Assembly: GCA_910584365.1 (NCBI GenBank)
Contig: CAJUAF010000011.1
Location: 1-64,000, forward strand
Source of the DNA: an uncultured Muribaculaceae bacterium
GTDB lineage: Bacteria; Bacteroidota; Bacteroidia; Bacteroidales; Muribaculaceae
Length of the DNA stretch: 64,000 nt
Direction of reading: 5' to 3'
Position 1 is the first letter of the stretch. Each line of letters starts with the position of its first letter. This document shows, piece by piece, positions 28,267 to 36,441 of the stretch. Under the pieces are notes generated by a model. That model worked only from the letters and a program-made list of their open reading frames with translations. It did not search any database and was not told where the DNA came from. The translations under genes were made by a program, and so were the position numbers.

Positions 28267-28722
28267 ATGGACAAGAACCGAAAAGATAAATCCCCGCAAG
28301 GGAAAACCTATACCCTGGAGGAGCTTCAGGGCCGTCCTCCACGCACTATCTGGGCTGTCATCGCCATGCTGGGACTGATTACAATCGCCGTCGGCACCCT
28401 GTTGCCGATATTCGCCGTCAGAATCGGCCCGGACGCTGTCAGCTGGTGGAAATATGTATATGCCGCCGGAGCTGTCTGTTTCCTCCTGGGAAAACTTTTC
28501 TCGCCTTACACGGGGATTCATCCCCGCATCAAGCGCCTCTATCGCATCGAGGCGTGGAGTGCTGTGTTTTTCTGTGTGGCCGCGTTGTTCCTTTTCCTTG
28601 ACATGAACACGATGCGCGACGTATGGGCCTTCACCCTCGCCGGGGGCGCGTTGCTGATTTTCACTACCATCGCTATTCCCCGCACGGTCAGCAAGACCCT
28701 AAAAAACCAGTCTAAAAAATAA
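28267..28722 (+). CDS. Small four-helix membrane protein, unknown function
   Basis: A 151-residue protein with a charged N terminus (about 1-25) and four hydrophobic helices (about 28-50, 62-80, 97-115 and 120-140). Between the second and third is a conserved-looking cytoplasmic loop FSPYTGIHPRIKRLYRIEAW. It sits between the ftsB-like gene and dapB with 6- and 25-base gaps, an arrangement I regard as typical of Bacteroidales. A role in cell envelope or division is suggested by position only. Confidence 0.75.
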   Translation: MDKNRKDKSPQGKTYTLEELQGRPPRTIWAVIAMLGLITIAVGTLLPIFAVRIGPDAVSWWKYVYAAGAVCFLLGKLFSPYTGIHPRIKRLYRIEAWSAVFFCVAALFLFLDMNTMRDVWAFTLAGGALLIFTTIAIPRTVSKTLKNQSKK

Positions 28723-28747
28723 ATCGCCAGACAACTACTTCCCAAAG

Positions 28748-29482
28748 ATGAAAATAGCACTTGTTGGTTACGGCAAGATGGGTCGCGCCGTAGAGCGTAT
28801 CGCCCTTGACCGAGGGCATGAAATCGTATGCCGCGTGGACGCGGGGGAGGATGCCCTGATTGATTCCACCGAATTCCGTTCGGCCGATGTTATCATTGAA
28901 TTCACCACTCCGGCCACTGCCGTCGATAATTACCGTCGCTGTCTCGCTACGGGAATCCCCCTTGTATCGGGAACAACCGGATGGCTCGCCAGGCGTCAGG
29001 AGGTGGAAAAGATGGTCGATGAGTCCTCGGCGGGATTCTTCTGGACCTCGAATTTCTCCATAGGGGTGGCGCTGTTCCAAAAACTTGCCGTAGAGGCTAC
29101 GCGCCTGATGGACGGTTATCCCGAATACACCCCCGAGATGAAGGAAATCCATCATATCCATAAACTCGATCATCCTTCGGGAACAGCTGTATCGACCGCC
29201 GAAGCCATGATCGGCGCCTCCGGGCGCCTGGATGCCTGGACTGAGAATCCCGATGAAGCCGCCGACGCTTCCCGTCTGCTTATCAGGCATGAACGCGAGG
29301 GGGAAGTGCCCGGAACGCATATCGTAAGCTGGACCTCCGCGGTGGACCGTATCACCCTGGAACACCGGGCGTTCTCGCGCGAGGGGTTCGCCTTCGGAGC
29401 CGTGCGGGCCGCCGAATGGATGGCTGCCAACCGTCCGCGCGGTTTCCGTTCGATGCCTGACCTGCTGGGTTTCTCCCTCTGA
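28748..29482 (+). CDS. dapB: 4-hydroxy-tetrahydrodipicolinate reductase
   Basis: A 244-residue cytoplasmic enzyme reducing 4-hydroxy-tetrahydrodipicolinate with NAD(P)H in lysine and diaminopimelate synthesis. It has the N-terminal nucleotide-binding motif MKIALVGYGKMGRAVERIA, the substrate-binding SGTTGW near residue 78, and the catalytic stretch EIHHIHKLDHPSGTAVS near 137, in which the His pair and Lys are the known active-site residues. It is slightly shorter than proteobacterial DapB, as is usual in Bacteroidetes. Last gene of the ftsB-like operon. No other lysine genes adjoin. Confidence 0.96.
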   Translation: MKIALVGYGKMGRAVERIALDRGHEIVCRVDAGEDALIDSTEFRSADVIIEFTTPATAVDNYRRCLATGIPLVSGTTGWLARRQEVEKMVDESSAGFFWTSNFSIGVALFQKLAVEATRLMDGYPEYTPEMKEIHHIHKLDHPSGTAVSTAEAMIGASGRLDAWTENPDEAADASRLLIRHEREGEVPGTHIVSWTSAVDRITLEHRAFSREGFAFGAVRAAEWMAANRPRGFRSMPDLLGFSL

Positions 29483-29591
29483 AGAATCTGAAAAAGGAGG
29501 AGAGTACCCTGTCTGTCTTTTCGTCTGCCCTCTCGTCGTAGATATCCTTCATACTTGCTCACTCGTCTGTCACTCTTTTAATTATAGTTAT

Positions 29592-31379
29592 ATGAAGAAA
29601 ATTTTATCTTGTGTAATGTGCGCGTTGGCGTTAACAGCCCTGGATGCCCGGGCCGACAGCGACGAAGGTACGCTGACGGTTGTTCTCGAGGAGGACTTCT
29701 CGCTGATGACCGCCGGATCGGAGGACGCGCCCGATCCTGCTGCAATCGAGGATGACAATTACTCTGTCCCCGCCTCTCTCACCCATCTTCCCGGATGGCA
29801 GGGCTACTATCTCCATCAGGCCGGTGGAATGCTCTATATCGGACTGGATGATTCCGAAATCGAATCGGGCGCCCTCAACACTCCCCGGGTGGATGTCTCG
29901 GCCGCGGCGGGAGCTTTCACTGTCAGGTTCCGCGCCCGCTCCGCAGCAGGTTATGATGACAAGATTTACGTGGCGAGCAAAATCACTGCCAGCGACTATG
30001 TAAGCAAGGAAGTGAAGGTGACTCCTCAGTGGGCCGACTATACGGTTATGTTCGAGAACGGCACCGCCTCCACCTATGTCCTGTTCACTCCCTGGCTTGA
30101 CGCGATACTGATCGATGACATACGCCTGGAAGTGCTGGTACCCTATGTTGCCGCCCCGAAGGATCTGGCGTTCAGCAACTATACCGTTACCGGTTTCGAT
30201 GCTTCCTGGAGCCCCGTGGAGGGTGCCACCGGTTATCTGCTCAACCTCTTCACGAAGGATGCCTCCGGCAACCGTGTGTATTATAAGGAGAATCTCCCCG
30301 TGGAGGGCACTTCCTGTGAGGTGCGCGACCTCCCGACGGCCGACTCATACTATTATTTCACGGTCCGCGCCACCGATGGAACCCACAACTCCCCGGAATC
30401 GGCTGAAATGGCCGTGGAGGGTCTGTTGCTCCCCGTCCTGGAAGAGGAGACTGCCCTGACACCGACCGGTTTCACCGCTTCGTGGAAACCGGTGGAACAC
30501 GCCCGGTCCTATCAGTTCATCGCCACCCGCGAGCATACCGCTACCGAAGCCGGCACCTACGCGCTGCTGGAGGAGAATTTCGATGAGATAACCGAGACAG
30601 CCACCTCGGAATACGACTATACGTCGGTTCCCCAGCTGCCGGGATGGACTATCGCCAGCGCCAAGTATGTCCCCGGCGCCGTAGGTGTGAACTCGGCTAA
30701 CGGTCAGTACGGCACGGACGCCTGGATTCAGTCGGCCGTATATGATTTCTCCAAAAACAACGGGGACGTCCATGTGAAACTCCGCGTCTACTGCACATAT
30801 AAGACCTCCAACAAGTACAAGTCCACCGTTTACCTTGGTATGCACACCTATGACGAGTCAATCGGGCGCTACCGCATGGTTGAACGCAAGGAATACAAGG
30901 ATGTCGGAGCCGACGGAATCGTTATCGACGAAATCCTCAAGGGTGGAGGCTCCCGCTCGCTGCTGATGCTCGAGCCGGACGGCTATGCCGATATGTTTGT
31001 GGATGAAATAACCGTGTCGCAGGACCTCCAGGCCGGTGATGTCGTGGAGACAACCGCCGTCTCGCGTTCCGTCACCGAGCCCGTTATCAAGGTCGAAGGA
31101 CTTAAACTTCTCCCCGGTGACAGGGTATGTTATGTTGTCCGCGCTGTGGGCCGTAATTCGGGCGATACCCGCACAATCTATTCCGACTACACCGAACGCC
31201 GCTATGTCGCCCTCCCGCAGGCTGGCGTAGACACGGTGGTGACTACTCCTGAAGACAGTACTGTCACGGTCTACAATCTCCAGGGAATCCGCATCCTCAG
31301 CAATGCCTCCCCCGAAGAACTCAGCACCCTCCCCGCCGGCCTCTATATCGTCAACGGCCGCAAGCAGATTATCCGGTAA
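29592..31379 (+). CDS. Secreted fibronectin-type-III / jelly-roll protein with C-terminal sorting-type tail
   Basis: A 595-residue protein with a signal peptide (MKKILSCVMCALALTALDARA). A choice-of-anchor/jelly-roll-like domain (about 30-190, LEEDFSLMTAGSED onward) precedes a fibronectin III-like domain (about 192-280, GFDASWSPVEGATGYLLNLF). A second Fn3 start (GFTASWKPVEHARSYQFIA) is interrupted by another jelly-roll-like segment (LLEENFDEITETATSE onward). The C terminus (TVYNLQGIRILSNASPEE then LSTLPAGLYIVNGRKQIIR) is the sorting-type tail shared by several genes here. No catalytic residues are evident, so adhesion or glycan binding at the surface is the best guess. Single gene, with a strong bidirectional terminator after it. 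Confidence 0.75.
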   Translation: MKKILSCVMCALALTALDARADSDEGTLTVVLEEDFSLMTAGSEDAPDPAAIEDDNYSVPASLTHLPGWQGYYLHQAGGMLYIGLDDSEIESGALNTPRVDVSAAAGAFTVRFRARSAAGYDDKIYVASKITASDYVSKEVKVTPQWADYTVMFENGTASTYVLFTPWLDAILIDDIRLEVLVPYVAAPKDLAFSNYTVTGFDASWSPVEGATGYLLNLFTKDASGNRVYYKENLPVEGTSCEVRDLPTADSYYYFTVRATDGTHNSPESAEMAVEGLLLPVLEEETALTPTGFTASWKPVEHARSYQFIATREHTATEAGTYALLEENFDEITETATSEYDYTSVPQLPGWTIASAKYVPGAVGVNSANGQYGTDAWIQSAVYDFSKNNGDVHVKLRVYCTYKTSNKYKSTVYLGMHTYDESIGRYRMVERKEYKDVGADGIVIDEILKGGGSRSLLMLEPDGYADMFVDEITVSQDLQAGDVVETTAVSRSVTEPVIKVEGLKLLPGDRVCYVVRAVGRNSGDTRTIYSDYTERRYVALPQAGVDTVVTTPEDSTVTVYNLQGIRILSNASPEELSTLPAGLYIVNGRKQIIR

Positions 31380-31417
31380 TCTTGTTCCTCTTGCGGGGTA
31401 AACATATAGAAAACAAT

Positions 31418-31459
31418 GCATAAAGGCGATGTGCCATTTTCGGCACATCGCCTTTATGC
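31418..31459. terminator. Bidirectional terminator, 18-bp perfect hairpin
   Basis: The arms at 31418-31435 and 31442-31459 are perfectly complementary over 18 bp around a 6-base loop ATTTTC, between two convergent genes. The AAGGCGATGTGCC arm resembles the arm of the 18515-18554 hairpin, with a matched base-pair change (A-T there, G-C here). Confidence 0.75.
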
Positions 31460-31479
31460 GGTTAAAGAAAGAGGGGGTA

Positions 31480-34146
31480 TCAGGGGATGCGGAGTTTGCG
31501 GACGCCCTGGAGGAAGGGGGAGACAAGCAGATAGAGGCCAGAGGGGAGAGCGGCAAGGGCTTCGGCGGGGAGGGAGGCGTGGAGGAGCTGCCCCTGGATG
31601 TTGTAGACACTTACCGCAGAGGGGAGCTGGCAGTCCATGCTGACGTCACTGATTGCGGCCGGAGTGCCGGGATCGGCGATCGGGGTGTTCATGCTTTGGG
31701 CGCGGTTGGTCTCGGGAGCGTCCTGATTGTCGAAGGGGAGGTAGATTTCAAGACTTGAACGGAGCATCCGACCGGCGTTGAGGGCCTGGACCTCCTCGGC
31801 GTTGAGGGCCGAGCGGTAGAAGAATACTTCCGCAAGATCAAGTGTCCCTGCGGCAGGGGAAAGGGTTACTTTCGCGGGCTGGAGTTTTCCGGAAGTCTCC
31901 CCCAGGAGAGTGTTCCCGGCATAGAGGAGAGTGCGCCCCTGTGCATGATAATGGGTGAGAGTCAGGATTGTGGGTTCGGCGGCGGTCTGTCCCGAAATCG
32001 TGGCTCCGTCGGGGAAGGTGCAGGTGAGGGTTTCGCCCGAGAGAGTAAGAGTTATGTCGCCGTCGGCGGTGGCAATGGTGGCGAACTGACCCCGGGGGAG
32101 CGTCGTCAGGCCGAGTGCGAGGGTAAAGGAATGAGCGACATTTTCGGGGGCGAACTCGATTTTTCCGTCATGGTTGACGGTGAAATTGTTGCCGGTTGTC
32201 CGGACAGGGAGCGGTTTGCCTGCGTGGAGGGCATCGAAGAGCGAAGGGGGCATGGCATAGAAGAATTCCCGGTGACCGTCGGTGGAGGGATGGTAGATGT
32301 CGTCGCCGTGCTGGTAGCCGTCGGCCCAGTTGCCCGAGCCGTTGTCGATTGCGCCGAGGAGATTTATAGAGGGGACGTCCCACTCATGGATAAGAAGATT
32401 CATCCGGCGCACCCAGGCATAATCGTCGGCGTTGAAGTCGCCGCGGGTATAGTTGTTCATCACCACGGGAATTTTTTCCTGCTCGCGGGCACGGGAAATG
32501 AGAGTCTGCATATTGTCGCGGAACTGATTGAAGACTTTTTCCTGGTCCTGGGCGCCGTGGATTCCCTCATTGCCCAGCGACACGCCGAAGATTACGTAGC
32601 GGCCGAATTCATGGGTCAGTTCGCTGTAACGGTTCAGGAGATTTACGGTGTTGTTCCCGTTGATGGAGATGCCGGAAGTGTAGAAAGGATGTTCGGATTC
32701 CCCGTTGTCATGGCGCTGGCCGAGCAGTTGGCCGTACATCCAGGCATATCCCCGGTTGTCGTCTGCCCCCTCTCCGTTAGCGACCGAGGAGCCCATGACC
32801 GAGATGCGGCAGGGGTCGATTCCTGCGGGTGACTCGATACGGTAGACGAAGTCGCGCAGGTCGAGGGTGATGGTGTAGGTGCCGTGTTTGAGGCGTATGT
32901 CTTCCAGTGAATAACCGTCGGAGGCCATCCCGACGGATGCCTCGGTCCCGGCGATACGCTTCATCTGGTAGTTCCAGGATTTATTCATCACGAAGACAAA
33001 GCGCTCGGGATCGGAGATTGTCGACTCGCGGCTGAGACTGAGGGTGGCGCTCCAGACGCCGTTCCCCTGATAGTCGAGAAGGGCGTTGTCGGTCAGGGTC
33101 CATCCGCCGGGCACCACGCTTCCGGTCAGTCCCCAGGATGTGACGGGGACTACAGTCAGTTCGCCGGTAGCGAGATTTGCGCGTAGATAGGAAAGCTGTT
33201 CGGACTCGACGGCAGCCTCGCCGGCACCGGCGGTCAGTTGCCCTTCGGCGTCGGTGCCGAAACTGATGGTCGTGCCGTTGTCGGTCAGCGCTTCGATGGT
33301 GAAGCTGCCAGGCCTGAGCAGGGTGTACGCCTCGAAGATGCCGTAGTGCTTGCCGTCGGCGGTGACTTCATGCATGGGCAGGGGAGACCCGGATTCGGTG
33401 GCTGTGCCCGTAATGGTGGCTCCGGTGAAGACCGGGGTCGCGTCGGGGCGCTGGCCGCCGGTCAGTTCCTCGATTTTCATCGCGTTCAGGGCAATGTAGT
33501 CCCCCTGTTTGCGCGAGACGGTGAAGATGATCTGTCCGTTGTCATCGGGGTAGACAGGCTCGGAAATAAGGATATTGGAAACGTTCTGGTTTATTCCCTC
33601 TCCGCCGATGTTCGTTCCCGCCAGGGTGAGTTCTCCTGAGAAGAGGTTGATTCCCTCCATCTTGTAGATACCCGTGCGGGTGTCGCCGGCCTTCCGGGAG
33701 GCGAAAACCGAGAAGCGGTAACCGTTGGCTGGATTGAGCCCCGAGATAGTGAAGTTGCTGTTGTTCTCGCTTTTCTCGATGAAGAAATAGTCCTCCGTGG
33801 CTGTGGCTACTGCCAGGTCGCCGAGCTTCGCGGCGTCCGGTTCGAGCAGTCCTCCTCCGCCGCTCTTGCCGTTGGTGGAGAAGCGGGAGTTGAGGGTGAT
33901 GACGTAGCCGGTCGGCTCATTGGCCGAGTTTACCAGATTGTCGTAGACCGTGCCCGAGGCGGCGTACTTGTTGCCGGAAGTATTGTTGGTGATATTGTTC
34001 CAGCGGTTGCCGTTGCCGTCGGTTTCGGTGACGGTGCCCTGGGCTGCGGTAATCGAGCCGAAATCGAAGTATAGGGTCTGCTTCAGTTCTTCGGCCCCGG
34101 CCGTCAGCGACGCGGCGGCCAATAAGGATAAAAGGATTGTTTTCAT
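31480..34146 (-). CDS. Secreted SGNH/GDSL-type esterase with carbohydrate-binding-like modules
   Basis: An 888-residue protein with signal peptide (MKTILLSLLAAASLTAGAEE). A beta-rich N-terminal domain (about 20-235) is followed by a SusE/SusF-like starch-module-type segment (about 330-440, SWNYQMKRIAGTEASVGM). An SGNH hydrolase domain occupies about 445-655: block I nucleophile in ISVMGSSVANG, block III-like FGVSLGNEG, and a final Asp-His pair in GDDIYHPSTDGHREFF. A LamG-like C-terminal segment precedes the tail SVYNIQGQLLHASLPAE with LPSGLYLLVS. SGNH enzymes of this kind remove acetyl or other ester groups from glycans, so de-esterification of host or dietary polysaccharide is likely. Single gene with its own promoter (-7 box TAACTTTGC at 34211-34219, minus). 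Confidence 0.75.
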   Translation of the reverse strand: MKTILLSLLAAASLTAGAEELKQTLYFDFGSITAAQGTVTETDGNGNRWNNITNNTSGNKYAASGTVYDNLVNSANEPTGYVITLNSRFSTNGKSGGGGLLEPDAAKLGDLAVATATEDYFFIEKSENNSNFTISGLNPANGYRFSVFASRKAGDTRTGIYKMEGINLFSGELTLAGTNIGGEGINQNVSNILISEPVYPDDNGQIIFTVSRKQGDYIALNAMKIEELTGGQRPDATPVFTGATITGTATESGSPLPMHEVTADGKHYGIFEAYTLLRPGSFTIEALTDNGTTISFGTDAEGQLTAGAGEAAVESEQLSYLRANLATGELTVVPVTSWGLTGSVVPGGWTLTDNALLDYQGNGVWSATLSLSRESTISDPERFVFVMNKSWNYQMKRIAGTEASVGMASDGYSLEDIRLKHGTYTITLDLRDFVYRIESPAGIDPCRISVMGSSVANGEGADDNRGYAWMYGQLLGQRHDNGESEHPFYTSGISINGNNTVNLLNRYSELTHEFGRYVIFGVSLGNEGIHGAQDQEKVFNQFRDNMQTLISRAREQEKIPVVMNNYTRGDFNADDYAWVRRMNLLIHEWDVPSINLLGAIDNGSGNWADGYQHGDDIYHPSTDGHREFFYAMPPSLFDALHAGKPLPVRTTGNNFTVNHDGKIEFAPENVAHSFTLALGLTTLPRGQFATIATADGDITLTLSGETLTCTFPDGATISGQTAAEPTILTLTHYHAQGRTLLYAGNTLLGETSGKLQPAKVTLSPAAGTLDLAEVFFYRSALNAEEVQALNAGRMLRSSLEIYLPFDNQDAPETNRAQSMNTPIADPGTPAAISDVSMDCQLPSAVSVYNIQGQLLHASLPAEALAALPSGLYLLVSPFLQGVRKLRIP

Positions 34147-34210
34147 GAATTACTTTAAAGTTGGAAATTCGGTTTTCGGGGCGCCGTCTTCCCGGGAGGG
34201 GGACGCCGGT

Positions 34211-34219
34211 GCAAAGTTA
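34211..34219 (-). promoter_or_regulatory. Promoter -7 box of the SGNH gene
   Basis: TAACTTTGC on the minus strand, ~65 bases before the ATG at 34146. Consensus match. Confidence 0.6.
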
Positions 34220-34319
34220 CAGCCCGAAAAAGCTCCGGCCAACCTCATGTAAAGGATAAAGTAATGGATATGAAGTGTAAAATCCCTTTATTTCAGTGGA
34301 TTATGTAAAGGCAGAAGTG

Positions 34320-35867
34320 TTAAAAAGTAACCTTTCCGATGGTGGCTGCGGCGCTTTCAAACGCCTCCTTGCCGCCCCGGGAGCGGTTGCGCAGTCCGTG
34401 GCGATAGTTGTAGACGGTCTGCGGAGAGCAGTGGAGCAGTTCGGCGATGCGGACTGAGTCTGTGATTCCCAGACGCGCCAGGGCGTAGATTCTCAGTTCC
34501 GTGTTCAGCAGTTCCCCCTCTCTCAGCACCACTTCTTCGCCGGGGCGCAGCAGGGCGTTGAACTCCCTGACGAAGTCGGGGAAAATCTGGAGGAAAATGC
34601 CGTCGAAGTTACGGTAGAATTCCCGCACTTCGGCGCGGCTCTCGCGGGAAGTCTCCGTCATGCGCCGGATTTCCTCGAACTGCCGGGCTTTGCTCTTGCG
34701 GTTGATGTTTTTCCGGAAATCCTCGAAGCGTTTTATATATCCGGAGTTCATGGAGAAGAGGCTTGCCAGATATTTCTCCTTCACGATATTCGCTTCGGCG
34801 AGTTCACGCCCCGACTTACGGATTTTTTTCATCTGGCGGAAAATAATCAGCACCGCCCCGACCAGGACCAGCGACAGCAGGGAGGCCAGCGCCAGAAGCC
34901 ATCGGGTGACGCGCTCCTGCCGCCGGCTTTTCTCGCTGTAAGCCTTCGAAATGCGGTCATGCAGAGGTGCCATGGCTGCGGTCCGGATGCGGTTGGGGTA
35001 TAGGATGGCGGAGTTCAGGGCGTAGGAGCTGTAAGTGTAGGCGCGCTCCGTCTCTCCGCGGTCGAGCATTTCGGCGGCGAGGTCTTCCAGGGAGGCGATG
35101 TCGCGGTTGACACCGCGCACGTCGGCCACCGCCGCCATAGCCAGGCAGGCGATATAACCCTCCCGGTCCCCCCGGGCTTTCAGGAGCTGGGCCAGCACGT
35201 AGGCGTCGCGTCCGTCGTCGCGGGTATTCAGCGGCGAGCGGCTTACCATGTTCGTAAGATTCCCGATAACTTTTACGCGCATGATGCTGTCCCCTCCGAG
35301 ACTGTTCCATCCCGTGTAGAGGGGGTAATCGCGGTCGGCAGGATGGAGGAGCGCCGTCAGAGTGTCGCCGTAGGCTTTTCCCCGTCGGTAATACTCCCGG
35401 CTCAGGGCCGGCATCCGGGAATAGTCCCCCAGGTGGTTGTAGAGGTACATCATCTGGCTGTAATATTCCTTGCGCAGTTCCCGGGGCAGAGAGTCGGGGC
35501 GCACGCCGGAGATAGCCTCCATCGCTTCCTTGAGCAGCCCTCCGGCCGCCAGTACGAATGAGCGTTTTATCTCTCTTTCAGCCGTAACGTCGAGCCGGGC
35601 GGCATACTCCAGGGCCGAATCCACGCTGAAAGTGCTGTATTCCATGAAGATTTCGCGGTTCAGACCGCTGTCACCCTTGCGGACGCGGGCCTTTAGTGCG
35701 TCCAGGTGTGCTTCTTTCTCACGGGCATACTGCGGCGCGGCGGTCAGCACCGAGTCCAGGGTGGCCAGCCAGCGTTCACTCCTTTCTCCGGCACTCCCCG
35801 TTGGCGTAGCGATGGCCCACATAGCGGCGATGGAAAGGATTATATGGCCTAAATATCTCATTGTCAT
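34320..35867 (-). CDS. Membrane-bound DUF6377-type regulator with TPR-like sensor and LuxR-like HTH
   Basis: A 515-residue protein. A signal-like N terminus leads to a periplasmic helical, TPR-like region (about 30-320). One membrane helix follows (about 325-347, WLLALASLLSLVLVGAVLII), then a cytoplasmic coiled coil. The C-terminal HTH (about 455-500) includes ELRIYALARLGITDSVRIAE and LLHCSPQTVYNYRHGLRNRS. This is the layout of Bacteroidales DUF6377 regulators, which resemble SusR- or hybrid-type sensors lacking a kinase. It likely senses an envelope signal and controls nearby genes; the SGNH esterase gene, 173 bases downstream in the same direction, is a candidate target. A -7 box TATATTTG at 35891-35898 (minus) gives a very short leader. 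Confidence 0.8.
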   Translation of the reverse strand: MTMRYLGHIILSIAAMWAIATPTGSAGERSERWLATLDSVLTAAPQYAREKEAHLDALKARVRKGDSGLNREIFMEYSTFSVDSALEYAARLDVTAEREIKRSFVLAAGGLLKEAMEAISGVRPDSLPRELRKEYYSQMMYLYNHLGDYSRMPALSREYYRRGKAYGDTLTALLHPADRDYPLYTGWNSLGGDSIMRVKVIGNLTNMVSRSPLNTRDDGRDAYVLAQLLKARGDREGYIACLAMAAVADVRGVNRDIASLEDLAAEMLDRGETERAYTYSSYALNSAILYPNRIRTAAMAPLHDRISKAYSEKSRRQERVTRWLLALASLLSLVLVGAVLIIFRQMKKIRKSGRELAEANIVKEKYLASLFSMNSGYIKRFEDFRKNINRKSKARQFEEIRRMTETSRESRAEVREFYRNFDGIFLQIFPDFVREFNALLRPGEEVVLREGELLNTELRIYALARLGITDSVRIAELLHCSPQTVYNYRHGLRNRSRGGKEAFESAAATIGKVTF

Positions 35868-35986
35868 GGTATCTCCTCGAAAGTTTCCACAAATATACAG
35901 CTTTTCGGGCTACATTTCAATATAATTCGTATGACACACGGGTATAAATCGGCGTCTGTCTGTCGGAAAGAAGTTCCGGGGCATAG

Positions 35987-36257
35987 AAAAAGTGGCTGGA
36001 GCGCGAGAGCTGCAACCACTTGTTTGTCTCCCATGTAAGGAGATTGGCTGTGTGTTTTCTATGGGGCTAACCCGGAGAATCCGATGCACTTGGGGGAGGC
36101 GTTTGTATCAAAATGAATACTGTCGCGCTTTCCCGAGCGTGCCATTGAAGAAAGTTATGCTGACTTTGACGGAATGGTGTACGCCTGTAGCGGAGTAAAT
36201 CTATAGCCGTTGACAACAGTTCCCCTGCGGTATTATTTTTCAAGTATTGCCGAGTAT
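35987..36257 (-). ncRNA. Candidate small RNA (~270 nt)
   Basis: On the minus strand a full promoter (-7 box TATATTTGC at 36264-36272) is followed ~270 bases later by an intrinsic terminator: arms GTGGTTGCAGC (36019-36009) and GCTCCAGCCAC (36002-35992) around a 6-base loop, then TTTTT. The interval has no reading frame of note and several small hairpins, for example CTCC/GGAG near 36030. It is not tmRNA, RNase P RNA or SRP RNA by any motif I know. A 6S-like or regulatory RNA is possible. A long leader for the DUF6377 gene is less likely, because the terminator and a separate promoter lie between. Confidence 0.45.
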
Positions 36258-36263
36258 TTTACA

Positions 36264-36316
36264 GCAAATATACGACTAATAATTACCCCCCCAATTATTT
36301 AACAATCATTAACATT
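36264..36316 (-). promoter_or_regulatory. G-tract promoter element, copy 2
   Basis: Same layout as copy 1 (27599-27650): TTAAC boxes, TTAAATAATT, seven G, TAATTATTAGTCG, TATATTTGC. The G run is one base longer than in copy 1. It reads into the candidate small RNA. Confidence 0.6.
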
Positions 36317-36356
36317 GTTTCCGCGTTTTCTATTGCTTTTTTACAATATTTCCGAA

Positions 36357-36421
36357 CATACAATCCAGGCCAGGACAAATTTATAGGCGTACCTTAAATT
36401 TGTCCTGGCCTGGATTGTATG
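36357..36421. repeat. 27-bp perfect inverted repeat
   Basis: Arms at 36357-36383 and 36395-36421 are perfectly complementary over 27 bp, around an 11-base loop. It begins 20 bases beyond the stop of the U32-family gene. It may be that gene's terminator, but no T run follows and the stem is far longer than needed. A MITE-like or other mobile remnant is an alternative. Confidence 0.85.
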
Positions 36422-36441
36422 GAAATGAATAGCTGCTGGCG

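Larger units (their letters stand above)
35868..36441. other. 574-base intergenic region with promoter, candidate RNA and long palindrome
   Basis: No protein gene is seen; a 68-codon plus-strand frame at 35992-36198 has no family features. From left to right it holds the promoter of the DUF6377 gene (35891-35898), an intrinsic terminator (35987-36019), a candidate RNA (35987-36257), G-tract promoter copy 2 (36264-36316) and a 27-bp perfect inverted repeat (36357-36421). Confidence 0.6.

Noticed and set aside
35992..36198. 68-codon plus-strand frame
   Set aside because: Lies opposite the candidate RNA and begins in its terminator stem; composition is not protein-like.
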